Shown: in pieces, positions 23,308 to 30,958 of the stretch
How positions within the stretch are numbered: position 1 is the first letter of the stretch
Layout: each line of letters opens with the position of its first letter
DNA from: DATGZX01 sp035296965
Lineage (GTDB): Bacteria; Planctomycetota; Planctomycetia; Gemmatales; Gemmataceae
Length of the DNA: 43,418 nt
Direction: 5' to 3'
NCBI GenBank assembly: GCA_035296965.1
Contig: DATGZX010000115.1
Coordinates: forward strand, 1-43,418
Notes under the pieces: generated by a model
Seen by the model: only the letters and a program-made list of their open reading frames with translations
Told to the model about the DNA's origin: nothing
Database searches by the model: none
Translations under genes and position numbers: made by a program

Positions 23308-23457
23308 ATGAAGAGAAAGATTAAGACGAAGATTAGGAAGAGGATTATGAGCAGGAGTAAGAGCATGACGTTAACCGTCTCAAGCGTACCTCTTGATCTT
23401 CTTCTTAATCTTGCTCCTACTCCTCTTCCTCATCCTACTCTTCATCTTACTCTCGCC
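23308..23457. repeat. Facing purine/pyrimidine hexamer arrays, copy C
   Basis: The purine arm (23308-23370, ending agagcatgacg) and the pyrimidine arm (23393-23457) face each other around a 22-bp loop. They use the same A-R-G-A-N-N hexamers as copies A and B. The array lies between the MutS-like gene and the APC permease, 71 bp after the MutS-like stop. Translated frames through it give only K/R-I/M/S repeats and are not genes. Confidence 0.8.
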
Positions 23458-23530
23458 TTGGCCTTTCCCAACAACTTGATTCAGGCGCGATGGCTATCGC
23501 AAGCCAACTAACCTAGACCGGGGGGTAGAA

Positions 23531-25084
23531 ATGGCAGACGCCGTTGTCTCGACCACAGCTAAGACGACCGGTTTTGTACGGGGGTTTGGCCTCGTCGATG
23601 CCACGATGATCGTGGCGGGTTCGATGATCGGCTCGGGGATTTTTATCGTCTCCGCGGATATCTCGCGTGAAGTCGGCGCGCCGGGCTGGCTGCTGGTCGT
23701 CTGGATCGTGACTGGCCTTCTGACAGTGGCTGCTGCTCTCAGTTATGGGGAGTTGGCCGCCATGATGCCCAAGGCCGGCGGCCAGTACGTGTATCTGCGC
23801 GAGGCGTTTTCACCGCTTTGGGGCTTCCTTTACGGCTGGACGTTTTTCCTGGTGATCCAGACCGGCACGATCGCGGCTGTGGGCGTCGGTTTTGCGAAGT
23901 ATGTAGGCGTGCTCTGGGAGCCTGTTTCTGAAAACAATTATCTGATCACCGATGCACCAATACGTTTCGGCCATTCAGGGTATGCGATTTCACTCTCCAC
24001 GGCACAATTGGTTGGCCTTCTGATGATCGCACTCTTGACCTGGATGAACACGCGCGGGCTGCATTTGGGAAAGATCGTGCAGAATACATTCACAACCGCC
24101 AAGACCGGCGCCCTCTTGGCGCTGATCGTGTTGGGCCTGCTCTTTGGTCTGCATTCCGCAGTGGCCAGCGATAATTTTAGCCGGTTCTGGGAGATCCGCG
24201 GAAAGCTGCAAGATGTCGGATCCGGCCTGACCGCAGCCACTCTCTTCGGGTTATTCGTGGGTATTTGCGTAGCCCAAACAAACTCTTTGTTTTCCTCCGA
24301 CGCCTGGAATAACGTCACGTTCATCGCTGGCGAGATTCGCAATCCGAAACGCAACGTCGCATTGGCACTTGCTCTGGGCACCCTGATCGTGACGGTGCTC
24401 TATCTGGCGGCCAATTTCGCTTACCTGGCAACATTGCCATTCGAAGGCATTCAAACCGCCAAACAGGATCGCGTCGCCTCCGTAACTGCGGAGGTCATCT
24501 TCCCGGCCTACGGGACCAGTTTCATGGCCGCGGCGATCATCATCTCGACGTTCGGTTGCAATAACGGCTTGATTCTCGCCGGGGCAAGAGCTTATTACGC
24601 GATGGCTCGCGACGGACTTTTCTTTCGCTCCGCAGGCAATCTAAATCGCAAACACGTGCCAGCGTGGGGCCTTGTGCTTCAGGGAATCCTGGCAGCATTC
24701 TACGTCCTGCCGCGCACCATTACCGGGAGCGATGCCGAAACGGGCAAGCTAAAGTACGGCTCTCTCTACAACGATTTACTCACTTACGTGATTTCGGCGG
24801 CACTGATTTTCTACATCCTCACCATCGTCGGTATCTTTCGTCTGCGAAAGACTCGGCCAGATGCAGAACGGCCCTACCGAGCGTTCGGCTACCCTGTTGT
24901 GCCGATTCTCTACATCCTCGGCGCAGCGATCATTCTGGGCGTGCTCTTTATTTACCAAGCGAAAACGACCTGGCCGGGCTTGGTCATTGTCGCTACCGGC
25001 TTTCCCGTGTACTTCATCTGGCGAAAACTGGGGACGCCAATGGCAGAGGACGAAGTAGAAATCCAGAAAACATCGGCGCTCTAA
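23531..25084 (+). CDS. APC-superfamily amino acid permease
   Basis: 517-aa inner-membrane transporter of the amino acid-polyamine-organocation superfamily. TM1 carries the signature G-S-M-I-G-S-G-I-F, the unwound substrate-binding helix break. A-L-S-Y-G-E-L-A-A-M-M-P-K-A-G-G-Q-Y-V-Y-L-R matches the TM2-TM3 loop of the LAT-like branch. About 12 hydrophobic segments follow, ending near residue 500. Family members exchange or symport neutral amino acids; the substrate is not predictable. GGGGGTAG lies 5 nt before the ATG. No amino acid enzyme is adjacent. The next operon is another transporter, for compatible solutes, on the same strand but 257 bp away. Confidence 0.9.
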   Translation: MADAVVSTTAKTTGFVRGFGLVDATMIVAGSMIGSGIFIVSADISREVGAPGWLLVVWIVTGLLTVAAALSYGELAAMMPKAGGQYVYLREAFSPLWGFLYGWTFFLVIQTGTIAAVGVGFAKYVGVLWEPVSENNYLITDAPIRFGHSGYAISLSTAQLVGLLMIALLTWMNTRGLHLGKIVQNTFTTAKTGALLALIVLGLLFGLHSAVASDNFSRFWEIRGKLQDVGSGLTAATLFGLFVGICVAQTNSLFSSDAWNNVTFIAGEIRNPKRNVALALALGTLIVTVLYLAANFAYLATLPFEGIQTAKQDRVASVTAEVIFPAYGTSFMAAAIIISTFGCNNGLILAGARAYYAMARDGLFFRSAGNLNRKHVPAWGLVLQGILAAFYVLPRTITGSDAETGKLKYGSLYNDLLTYVISAALIFYILTIVGIFRLRKTRPDAERPYRAFGYPVVPILYILGAAIILGVLFIYQAKTTWPGLVIVATGFPVYFIWRKLGTPMAEDEVEIQKTSAL

Positions 25085-25144
25085 TGGGCCGCCGGCGTTC
25101 GCCAAACCCTCATTCCGTATCACCGTGCCTGATTTGGCAGTGGC

Positions 25145-25193
25145 GTAGGACAGATTTCCCAATCTGTCCGGTCAGGTTGGAAACCTGACCTAC
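25145..25193. repeat. Dispersed double-hairpin repeat, copy 2
   Basis: 49-bp copy of the element at 8475-8522, identical except for one extra base in the first loop (TCCC instead of TCC). Both 9-bp stems are intact, and the right flank continues as GCCGAA-x-CCCGCAC in both copies. It lies between the APC permease and the ABC transporter operon, where it may help separate the two transcripts. Confidence 0.85.
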
Positions 25194-25341
25194 TGCCGAA
25201 GCCCGCACCGCCAGCCACAGATTGCAGGGAGGTCTTTTGGCGTGGACTTGGGTAAAGGTCGGCCCTTATGATGAGGCTTGTGCCTGCCCAATCCGCGTGA
25301 GGTCTCATGCATTGCTCCCCACCGCGCAGGATTTGACCAAG

Positions 25342-26094
25342 ATGTTGGAACTCCGCGCGGTCTCCAAGTCCTACGGTGGGCACGTTGCCCTGCAGACCAC
25401 GAATCTAACCATTCCGGCCGGTCGAACCACCGTACTTATTGGACCCAGCGGCTGCGGCAAGTCGACGCTCTTGCGCCTAATGGTTGGCTTATTGAGGCCA
25501 GACACCGGCTTGATCTCCTTTGCTGGCGAGGAGATCGCTCCTGCAAATATACACGCCGTCCGCCGGAGAATTGGCTATGTTGTGCAGGATGGCGGGCTTT
25601 TCCCCCACCTCACCGCGTATCGCAATGTCACCCTGATGTCACAATACATCGGATGGAAAAGGGAACGTGCCGAGGCGCGCATTGCGACACTGGCTGAGTT
25701 GACCCAATTCCCCCGCGCCGGCTTGGACCGTTATCCCGCCGAACTCTCGGGCGGCCAGAAGCAGCGCGTCAGCCTGATGCGTGCCCTGATGCTTGACCCG
25801 GACGTGCTCCTTCTGGACGAGCCGCTGGGCGCACTGGATCCCATGATCCGCTTCGACCTCCAGGCGGATCTGCGCCGCATCTTTCAGAGCTTGCAGAAGA
25901 CCGTCGTACTCGTAACACACGACATTGGCGAGGCTGCTTATTTTGCCGACTTGATCGTGCTGATGCGCGATGGCGCAATTATTCAACAGGGCACGCTCGA
26001 CGACCTGACAACGCGACCTGCCGATCCGTTTGTCTCGCGTTTCATCAATGCCCAGCGACGGACCCTGGAGATCCTCGGTCAGAGTTCATCATGA
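25342..26094 (+). CDS. ABC transporter ATPase for glycine betaine/choline-type compatible solutes
   Basis: 250-aa ATPase of the OpuCA/OsmV type, energising uptake with the fused binding protein/permease encoded next. Walker A is G34-P-S-G-C-G-K-S-T42, the Q-loop glutamine is Q82, and the signature L-S-G-G-Q is at 135-139. Walker B is V-L-L-L-D-E (155-160), the D-loop is L-G-A-L-D, and the switch is H193. It lacks the C-terminal CBS pair used for ionic-strength sensing in OpuA/OpuC. The frame is open from 25222, but homology starts at M-L-E-L-R, so I use the ATG at 25342. Its TGA overlaps the ATG of the next gene by four bases (ATGA), showing translational coupling. Confidence 0.92.
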   Translation: MLELRAVSKSYGGHVALQTTNLTIPAGRTTVLIGPSGCGKSTLLRLMVGLLRPDTGLISFAGEEIAPANIHAVRRRIGYVVQDGGLFPHLTAYRNVTLMSQYIGWKRERAEARIATLAELTQFPRAGLDRYPAELSGGQKQRVSLMRALMLDPDVLLLDEPLGALDPMIRFDLQADLRRIFQSLQKTVVLVTHDIGEAAYFADLIVLMRDGAIIQQGTLDDLTTRPADPFVSRFINAQRRTLEILGQSSS

Positions 26095-27575
26095 AGTTTT
26101 GCTGGCTTATCCTGGCCTTGTTCGCCGTCGGTTGCGCGCAGCCTGCGGAGATCCGCGTGGGCTCCAAGCGGCAGCCTGAATCCGTCATTCTGGGCGAAAT
26201 GGTCACTCTCCTTGCGCGAGACGCGGGCGTGCGCACGGAACATAGGCCTTCCCTGGGCGGTACCCAGGTCTTATGGAAGGCCCTCCTTAATGATGACATT
26301 CAGGTCTACACCGAATACACGGGAACGATCAGCGCCGAAATCCTTGTTGACAAGAGCCTCCGCGATCTCGAGGCATTGCGGAAGGGATTGGCAGCATTCG
26401 GGATCGGCATGAGCCAACCGCTCGGATTCAATGACACTTACGCCATTGGCATGAAAAAGGATCTTGCCGGCAAGTTGCATATTTCCAGGATCTCGGATTT
26501 GCACAATCATCCATACTTGCGATTTGGATTCAGCAACGAGTTCATGGACCGGGCCGACGGCTGGCCTGGCTTGCAGAAGCGCTATGATTTGCCTCAAAAG
26601 GAAGTCCGCGGCCTGGAACATGATCTCGCGTATCGAGGCCTGGTTTCCGGCGCCATCGATGCTACCGACTTGTACTCGACCGACGCGAAAATCCGCAGCC
26701 TCGATCTGCAAACCTTGGCCGACGATCTCCATTACTTCCCTGCTTACCAGGCAGTACTTCTCTTTCGCCACGACTTGCAAGCGCACCGGCCTGCGGCGGT
26801 AGCGTCGTTCGAACGACTTCAGGGCAAGATTTCAGAAGACGCGATGATTGGCCTGAACGCACGCGTGGAGTTGGACCGTGAGCAGGAGAGCCGGGTCGCA
26901 GCGGATTTCTTGGCCAGTGCTCTGGGAGTTCAAGCCACGCCCGATAGTCAAAGCAAAGTAGCAAGGTTGTGGCGCCTCACTCAGGAGCACCTATTTCTCG
27001 TAACGGTATCGCTCGCGGCGGCTGTACTGGTTGCGGTGCCGCTCGGGATTCTTGCCGCGCGACGTCCCAAAGCGGGGCAGGGCATCTTGGCGATTGCAGG
27101 AATTCTGCAGACCATCCCCTCTATCGTGCTCCTCGTCTTCATGATTCCCCTGCTTGGCATTGGTGCCAAGCCGGCCATCGCCGCCCTCTTCCTGTACAGC
27201 TTGCTGCCAATCATCCAGAACACCTACGCAGGGCTGCACTCCATTCCGGAGAATCTCATCGAGTCGGCGCGAGCGTTAGGCTTACCGGCACTCGCGCGAC
27301 TCCGGCTCATCGAGTTACCCCTGGCCGCCCGAACCATCTTTGCAGGTATCAAGACAGCGGCAGTCATCAACGTCGGCACAGCGACGCTCGGCGGCTTCAT
27401 CGGCGCGGGAGGTTACGGCGAAGCCATCTTCACGGGCATTTCCAAGAGCGACATCGGACTCATTCTGCTGGGAGCGGTGCCCGCAGCTGCGCTGGCACTC
27501 GTCGTGCAATGGCTCTTCGAACTGGCGGAGCGTGCGCTAGTCCCCAAGGGTCTGCGGCTCCAGTCGAGTGGCTGA
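26091..27575 (+). CDS. Fused substrate-binding lipoprotein/permease of a glycine betaine/choline-type ABC transporter
   Basis: 494-aa fusion. The N-terminal signal ends in a lipobox (L-F-A-V-G-C, Cys15). Residues 20-280 are an OpuAC/OsmF-type binding domain (V-G-S-K-R-Q-P-E-S-V-I-L-G-E near the start, Y-T-E-Y-T-G-T in the ligand pocket, D-A-T-D-L-Y-S-T-D). Residues 290-494 are the permease with five or six membrane segments and the EAA loop (E-S-A-R-A-L-G-L-P-x-x-x-R-L-x-x-I-E-L-P) that contacts the ATPase. The binding domain is placed outside the membrane if the first permease helix acts as the tether; the lipobox may then be vestigial. The likely ligand is a quaternary amine or similar osmolyte. 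No separate binding-protein gene is needed. Confidence 0.92.
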   Translation: MKFCWLILALFAVGCAQPAEIRVGSKRQPESVILGEMVTLLARDAGVRTEHRPSLGGTQVLWKALLNDDIQVYTEYTGTISAEILVDKSLRDLEALRKGLAAFGIGMSQPLGFNDTYAIGMKKDLAGKLHISRISDLHNHPYLRFGFSNEFMDRADGWPGLQKRYDLPQKEVRGLEHDLAYRGLVSGAIDATDLYSTDAKIRSLDLQTLADDLHYFPAYQAVLLFRHDLQAHRPAAVASFERLQGKISEDAMIGLNARVELDREQESRVAADFLASALGVQATPDSQSKVARLWRLTQEHLFLVTVSLAAAVLVAVPLGILAARRPKAGQGILAIAGILQTIPSIVLLVFMIPLLGIGAKPAIAALFLYSLLPIIQNTYAGLHSIPENLIESARALGLPALARLRLIELPLAARTIFAGIKTAAVINVGTATLGGFIGAGGYGEAIFTGISKSDIGLILLGAVPAAALALVVQWLFELAERALVPKGLRLQSSG

Positions 27576-27783
27576 ACGCTCACGGCTCAGAGTAGGTTAC
27601 CGCTGAGTCGCGGGGTCCATTGCTCGTGGCCGCAGCGTTGCTGAGATGACCCTATCTTGCAAAAATGAACCCAGAGGGATATCCGACCCAGCCAGTGCAG
27701 CGATCACCGTGGAATGGGGGTGTCCTGGGACTGGAACAGGATGGTTCCGTAAATCCATACTCAGTCAGAAGGAACACAGTGCC

Positions 27784-27972
27784 ATGGATCTGACCGAAGA
27801 CCAGAAGCGGCTCCGAGAGTCCTATGTCATCAGCCTGATCGAGGCCACACTCCACTTGCAACGTGCAGCAGCAGACCCAGAGGTAACGCTTGAATTATTG
27901 ATCCAAGCAGCGGACCTGCTCAAAGACCACTTGCAAAGCAAGCTGGAGGAACTCCGCGAGGAGAGTGATTAA
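27784..27972 (+). CDS. Small helical protein, unknown function
   Basis: 62-aa acidic, probably all-helical protein (D-L-T-E-D-Q-K-R-L-R-E-S-Y at the start, a central L-E-L-L-I-Q-A-A-D-L-L-K-D-H, and an E-E-L-R-E-E-S-D tail). The frame is open from 27646, but GAAGGA precedes the ATG at 27784 by about 10 nt and the upstream part reads poorly. No signal peptide, membrane segment or cysteine. I do not recognise a family. It is 208 bp downstream of the ABC transporter, on the same strand, without visible coupling. Confidence 0.55.
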   Translation: MDLTEDQKRLRESYVISLIEATLHLQRAAADPEVTLELLIQAADLLKDHLQSKLEELREESD

Positions 27973-28176
27973 CGTCGTCTGCTCCAAGGCCGAGATTCGC
28001 AAAGGCCAGCCAGGCGGCCATCGATACCAGCTCATCAGCATGATCCATCCCAGTTCAGCCGCAACTCCGCTGGCATGCGGTGGCTTGCAGATTGTCATGG
28101 AGAATTGGCCGATTCCGCAGTAGCATGATCAGTTTGGCGATTTCAATCGAAGCATTCAGGAGCTGAAAACAAGACC

Positions 28177-29067
28177 ATGACCCACACATTCAATCGCCGC
28201 GATTTCTTGAAGGCTGGCGGCACGGTACTCGCGGCAGCCGCACTGCAGACGAACAGCTCAGCCGTTGCTGAGGAGCAGACGAAGAAGCGACAAATCAAGA
28301 AGGCCATCATGTATGGCACGATCGGCTTTCCAGGAAACGTGATGACCAAATTGCAGGCCGTCAAGGCTGCCGGCTTCGAAGGCGTGGAGCCCATGAGCCA
28401 TATGCACCAGGATGAAGTGCTCAAAGCACTGGACGCGACCGGACTGAAGGCCGCCAGTGTCTGCTGCGATACTCACTGGGGCAAGCCTCTATCCCATCCC
28501 GACGAGAAAGTGCGGCGGGAAGGTGTGGAAGGGCTGCTGCAGGCACTGCGGGACGCCAAGCGCTATGGCGCCAGTTCGGTGCTCCTGGTCCCGGGCGTCG
28601 TCAACAAGCAAGTCCCCTACGAGGATTGCTTCAAACGCTCGGTGCTCGAGATCCGCAAGGCGGTGCCGCTGGCTGAAGAACTCGGCGTGAAGATCGCGAT
28701 TGAAAATGTCTGGAATGATTTCATCACCAAGCCGGAACAGGCAGTAGAATTCATGGACGCAATCAACAGCCCGCAGGTCGGCTGGCACTTCGACATCGGC
28801 AACGCGATTCGATACAGCCCATCTGAGACATGGATCTCCGTGCTAGGCAAGCGTATCGTCAAGCTGCACATCAAGGAATACGGTCAATTCAAGAAGTTTT
28901 CCGTGCGTTTCTTCGAAGGGGACAATCATTGGCCCGCCATCATGAAGGCACTGGACCAGGTTGGTTACCACGGCTGGGGAATCTCGGAGCAACCCGGTTC
29001 ACAATCCAAGGATGCCGCGGAGCTGAAAGATTTGTCCGAACGCATGGACCGGGTTTTTGCCAGCTAG
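28177..29067 (+). CDS. Tat-signal sugar phosphate isomerase/epimerase-like TIM-barrel protein (2)
   Basis: 296-aa paralogue, at family level, of the protein at 8593-9537. The N-terminal N-R-R-D-F-L-K motif, hydrophobic stretch and S-S-A-V-A-E-E form a clear twin-arginine signal. The barrel shows G-F-E-G-V-E-P-M-S-H-M, the metal-binding Glu in V-K-I-A-I-E-N-V-W, the W-H-F-D-I-G-N-A strand, V-K-L-H-I-K-E-Y and the final E-Q-P-G-S motif. These are the conserved metal-site positions of the hydroxypyruvate-isomerase/tagatose-epimerase superfamily. The product is probably periplasmic and acts on a sugar or polyol, but substrate is not predictable. It stands alone; the mobile element at 29282 inserted 214 bp after its stop. 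Confidence 0.88.
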   Translation: MTHTFNRRDFLKAGGTVLAAAALQTNSSAVAEEQTKKRQIKKAIMYGTIGFPGNVMTKLQAVKAAGFEGVEPMSHMHQDEVLKALDATGLKAASVCCDTHWGKPLSHPDEKVRREGVEGLLQALRDAKRYGASSVLLVPGVVNKQVPYEDCFKRSVLEIRKAVPLAEELGVKIAIENVWNDFITKPEQAVEFMDAINSPQVGWHFDIGNAIRYSPSETWISVLGKRIVKLHIKEYGQFKKFSVRFFEGDNHWPAIMKALDQVGYHGWGISEQPGSQSKDAAELKDLSERMDRVFAS

Positions 29068-29257
29068 TGCATCTTCAAGACTAACTTTTGGGGTCCGAGC
29101 CCGAGGCAAGAGAGAAACGCAAAGCGATTGGCAGAAACGCAGAATGTCAGGTTTTGTCATGTTAAATGGGGGTAGGCAGACGACTTGTCTGATGAAGAAG
29201 AATTCTGCAAGTGACTATTCCACAAGGAGTTGCGTCACAAATCAGATCTTGGCCCAA

Positions 29258-29277
29258 TGGCAGTTCCACCTGCCATT
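29258..29277. terminator. Hairpin abutting the 444-bp element
   Basis: ATGGCAG pairs with CTGCCAT around a 6-nt loop, followed by TTTGTC. It could serve as a weak terminator for the upstream isomerase-like gene. Its right arm overlaps the target duplication of the adjacent element. Confidence 0.4.
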
Positions 29278-29281
29278 TGTC

Positions 29282-29725
29282 GGTAGTGGGCGATCAGTTT
29301 GTTGATCGCTGTCTGGTGGTGGCTTATTTCCAGTGTTGACTTTTCCAGACCAAGAAAATAACGGCGAGAGCCAGTACGGCTGTCGCTATCATATGAAACA
29401 GATAAGCGAGATTTCCTGGCACCAACCAAGGATTTCGGTATAAGTTAGCCTGCTCTGACCTCTTCTCAAATCTCTTGCGTCGTTCATCGAACTCCTTCTG
29501 ACGCTCAGCAAAGCCCTCTTGCTGTTCCTTTTGACGGGCTATTTGTTCGGCGTACAGCCGTTCCAAATTGGAAAGCGAGTTCGCAATTTGTCGTAGGGGG
29601 TCTTCATCAAGAGCCATATGACCGCCCTTTCAACGCCGTCCTTGATGGCACCGGGTGTAACTGATCGTCCCTGGACGATCCTTGACCTGCTCCAAGCTGC
29701 ATCAACACATTGATCGCCCACTACC
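29282..29725. mobile_element. 444-bp element with 25-bp terminal inverted repeats and 8-bp target duplication
   Basis: The ends 29282-29306 and 29701-29725 are inverted repeats matching at 23 of 25 positions, with the first 15 bp (GGTAGTGGGCGATCA) perfect. The identical octamer CATTTGTC flanks the element at 29274-29281 and 29726-29733. Terminal inverted repeats plus a perfect 8-bp target duplication are the signature of DDE-type transposition. The interior encodes only a 97-aa protein with no transposase motif, so the element is non-autonomous. An 8-bp duplication occurs in families such as IS1595 and IS66; I cannot assign the family by eye. Confidence 0.88.
29324..29617 (-). CDS. Small coiled-coil membrane protein carried by the 444-bp element
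   Basis: 97-aa protein filling most of the element. Residues 1-20 are helical. Residues 21-55 are a very charged coiled coil rich in Gln, Glu, Lys and Arg (A-R-Q-K-E-Q-Q-E-G-F-A-E-R-Q-K-E-F-D). The C-terminal segment (about residues 68-90) is one transmembrane helix followed by W-K-S-Q-H-W-K. The stop is only 17 bp from the inner edge of the left terminal repeat, so gene and element fit tightly. GAAAGG lies about 10 nt before the ATG. There is no DDE, HUH or serine-recombinase motif, so it is cargo or a remnant rather than a transposase. Function unknown. Confidence 0.6.
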   Translation of the reverse strand: MALDEDPLRQIANSLSNLERLYAEQIARQKEQQEGFAERQKEFDERRKRFEKRSEQANLYRNPWLVPGNLAYLFHMIATAVLALAVIFLVWKSQHWK

Positions 29726-29817
29726 CATTTGTCATGTGTACAGATGTGCACATTTCCAAGGATTTTGAATCGATGCCCTTACCCCAAAATCAAGACTTGA
29801 GCACGCACTCGTGGAGT

Positions 29818-30942
29818 TTAACGTTCTTCCTTTGCTCGAACCGTGACCCGAATAAACCGGGGCCAATACAAGCGCGCATCCGCCGCCACTTGCCAGAAGT
29901 CAAGAGAGTTCGCCACGTAAGTGATGACCAATTCATCCTCCTGCTGCGTTAGCTCCGGGTGCGCCTTGGCGGCGTAACAAAAAATCTTCTTGTCCCAGCC
30001 CGCCTCGGGGCATTGATAGAGGACTGTTGGCGTCGACCAGGGTCCCCAGGGCTGCGGCGCGGTGCGGGCAAGGATGCGCGGGGACATGCCGCCCTCCGTG
30101 TAGACGAGGACGTAGTTCTTGAGCGCTCGGAGGTAGGATACGGAGTATTCGTTTGCTACCCCGTCCGCCAGTCGGTCGGCTTTCCGCCATTCCGTCGTCC
30201 ATTGGCCGCCCTGGTAGAACCGCCAGGAAGAGAAATCTGCCACGGATGTAAGTGGAGCACGGGCCAAAACCACGTGCTTGCTGCGGAAGAGGCCTTGGCG
30301 AACATCGTCGACGCCGTAGATGTAAACGAATTCGCCGTCTTTGTGCAGGGCTGCGCCAAACGTAATCTCGCGCTGGGGTGTGTACAGTGCAAAAGGAAGT
30401 TTGAGCTGCTGCACGCGCCAAGAGGTTGGTGGATCATGGGGATTGTTCACGACCCCTAGCCATTGGCCGATGCCGCGGAATCCGAACACGCTGGAATCGT
30501 TCGTCCTTTCCAGCTGCGACAGGAAAAGGTAGAGGCGATTCTTATCCAGAGCTGCCGCCTGCAACCAGAACCAACCTCCTCCCATTTTAGGTGTGATCAG
30601 GGCCAAAGCCTTCCCGTCGGCGCCTCGCCGAACGAAGAATTGGGCTGCCGCGTCTGGCCTCGGCCATTCCAACACAGCTGCGGAATTGTTAACCATCGTC
30701 GCATCGAAGCGCTTGCCGTCCTTGACCTTGCCTACCCAAGTGTCGCTGAAGAGCCATAAAGACCTTCCCGGCACCAGGGGCACAGAATAAGCACCATCGG
30801 CGCCGGTCCAACCGTCGCGCCGTTCGAAAAGTGCGTTCAACTCCGGTTCGCGCCGAGCGCTCACGACTGAGAAAGACGGCCCGATTGGCGAGAGAAGCCC
30901 AGCCTGCGTGACAAGTCCCGCGAGCCAAAGTGCTGCGATAAT
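29818..30942 (-). CDS. DUF4185-like secreted protein, probable ATT start
   Basis: 374 aa if read from an ATT codon at 30942, 348 aa if from GTG at 30864. The body resembles DUF4185 or a glycoside-hydrolase-like beta-propeller: L-W-L-F-S-D-T-W-V-G near the start, M-V-N-N-S-A-A-V, W-F-W-L-Q-A, Y-I-Y-G-V-D-D, and N-E-Y-S-V-S-Y-L-R. The frame upstream of GTG 30864 encodes I-I-A-A-L-W-L-A-G-L-V-T-Q-A-G-L-L-S, a good signal peptide. AGGAGGG stands 7 nt before the ATT, while the GTG has no ribosome site. The gene starts 16 bp after the stop of the giant cytochrome, so the two are one operon. It probably works in the periplasm on a carbohydrate; no catalytic residues are assigned. Confidence 0.8.
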   Translation of the reverse strand: MIAALWLAGLVTQAGLLSPIGPSFSVVSARREPELNALFERRDGWTGADGAYSVPLVPGRSLWLFSDTWVGKVKDGKRFDATMVNNSAAVLEWPRPDAAAQFFVRRGADGKALALITPKMGGGWFWLQAAALDKNRLYLFLSQLERTNDSSVFGFRGIGQWLGVVNNPHDPPTSWRVQQLKLPFALYTPQREITFGAALHKDGEFVYIYGVDDVRQGLFRSKHVVLARAPLTSVADFSSWRFYQGGQWTTEWRKADRLADGVANEYSVSYLRALKNYVLVYTEGGMSPRILARTAPQPWGPWSTPTVLYQCPEAGWDKKIFCYAAKAHPELTQQEDELVITYVANSLDFWQVAADARLYWPRFIRVTVRAKEER

Positions 30943-30958
30943 AGGCGGTCCCTCCTGT

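Noticed and set aside
28177..29067. Tandem duplication of the TIM-barrel gene at 8593-9537
   Set aside because: Both belong to the same superfamily but are clearly diverged and 19 kb apart on opposite strands, so a recent duplication is not supported.
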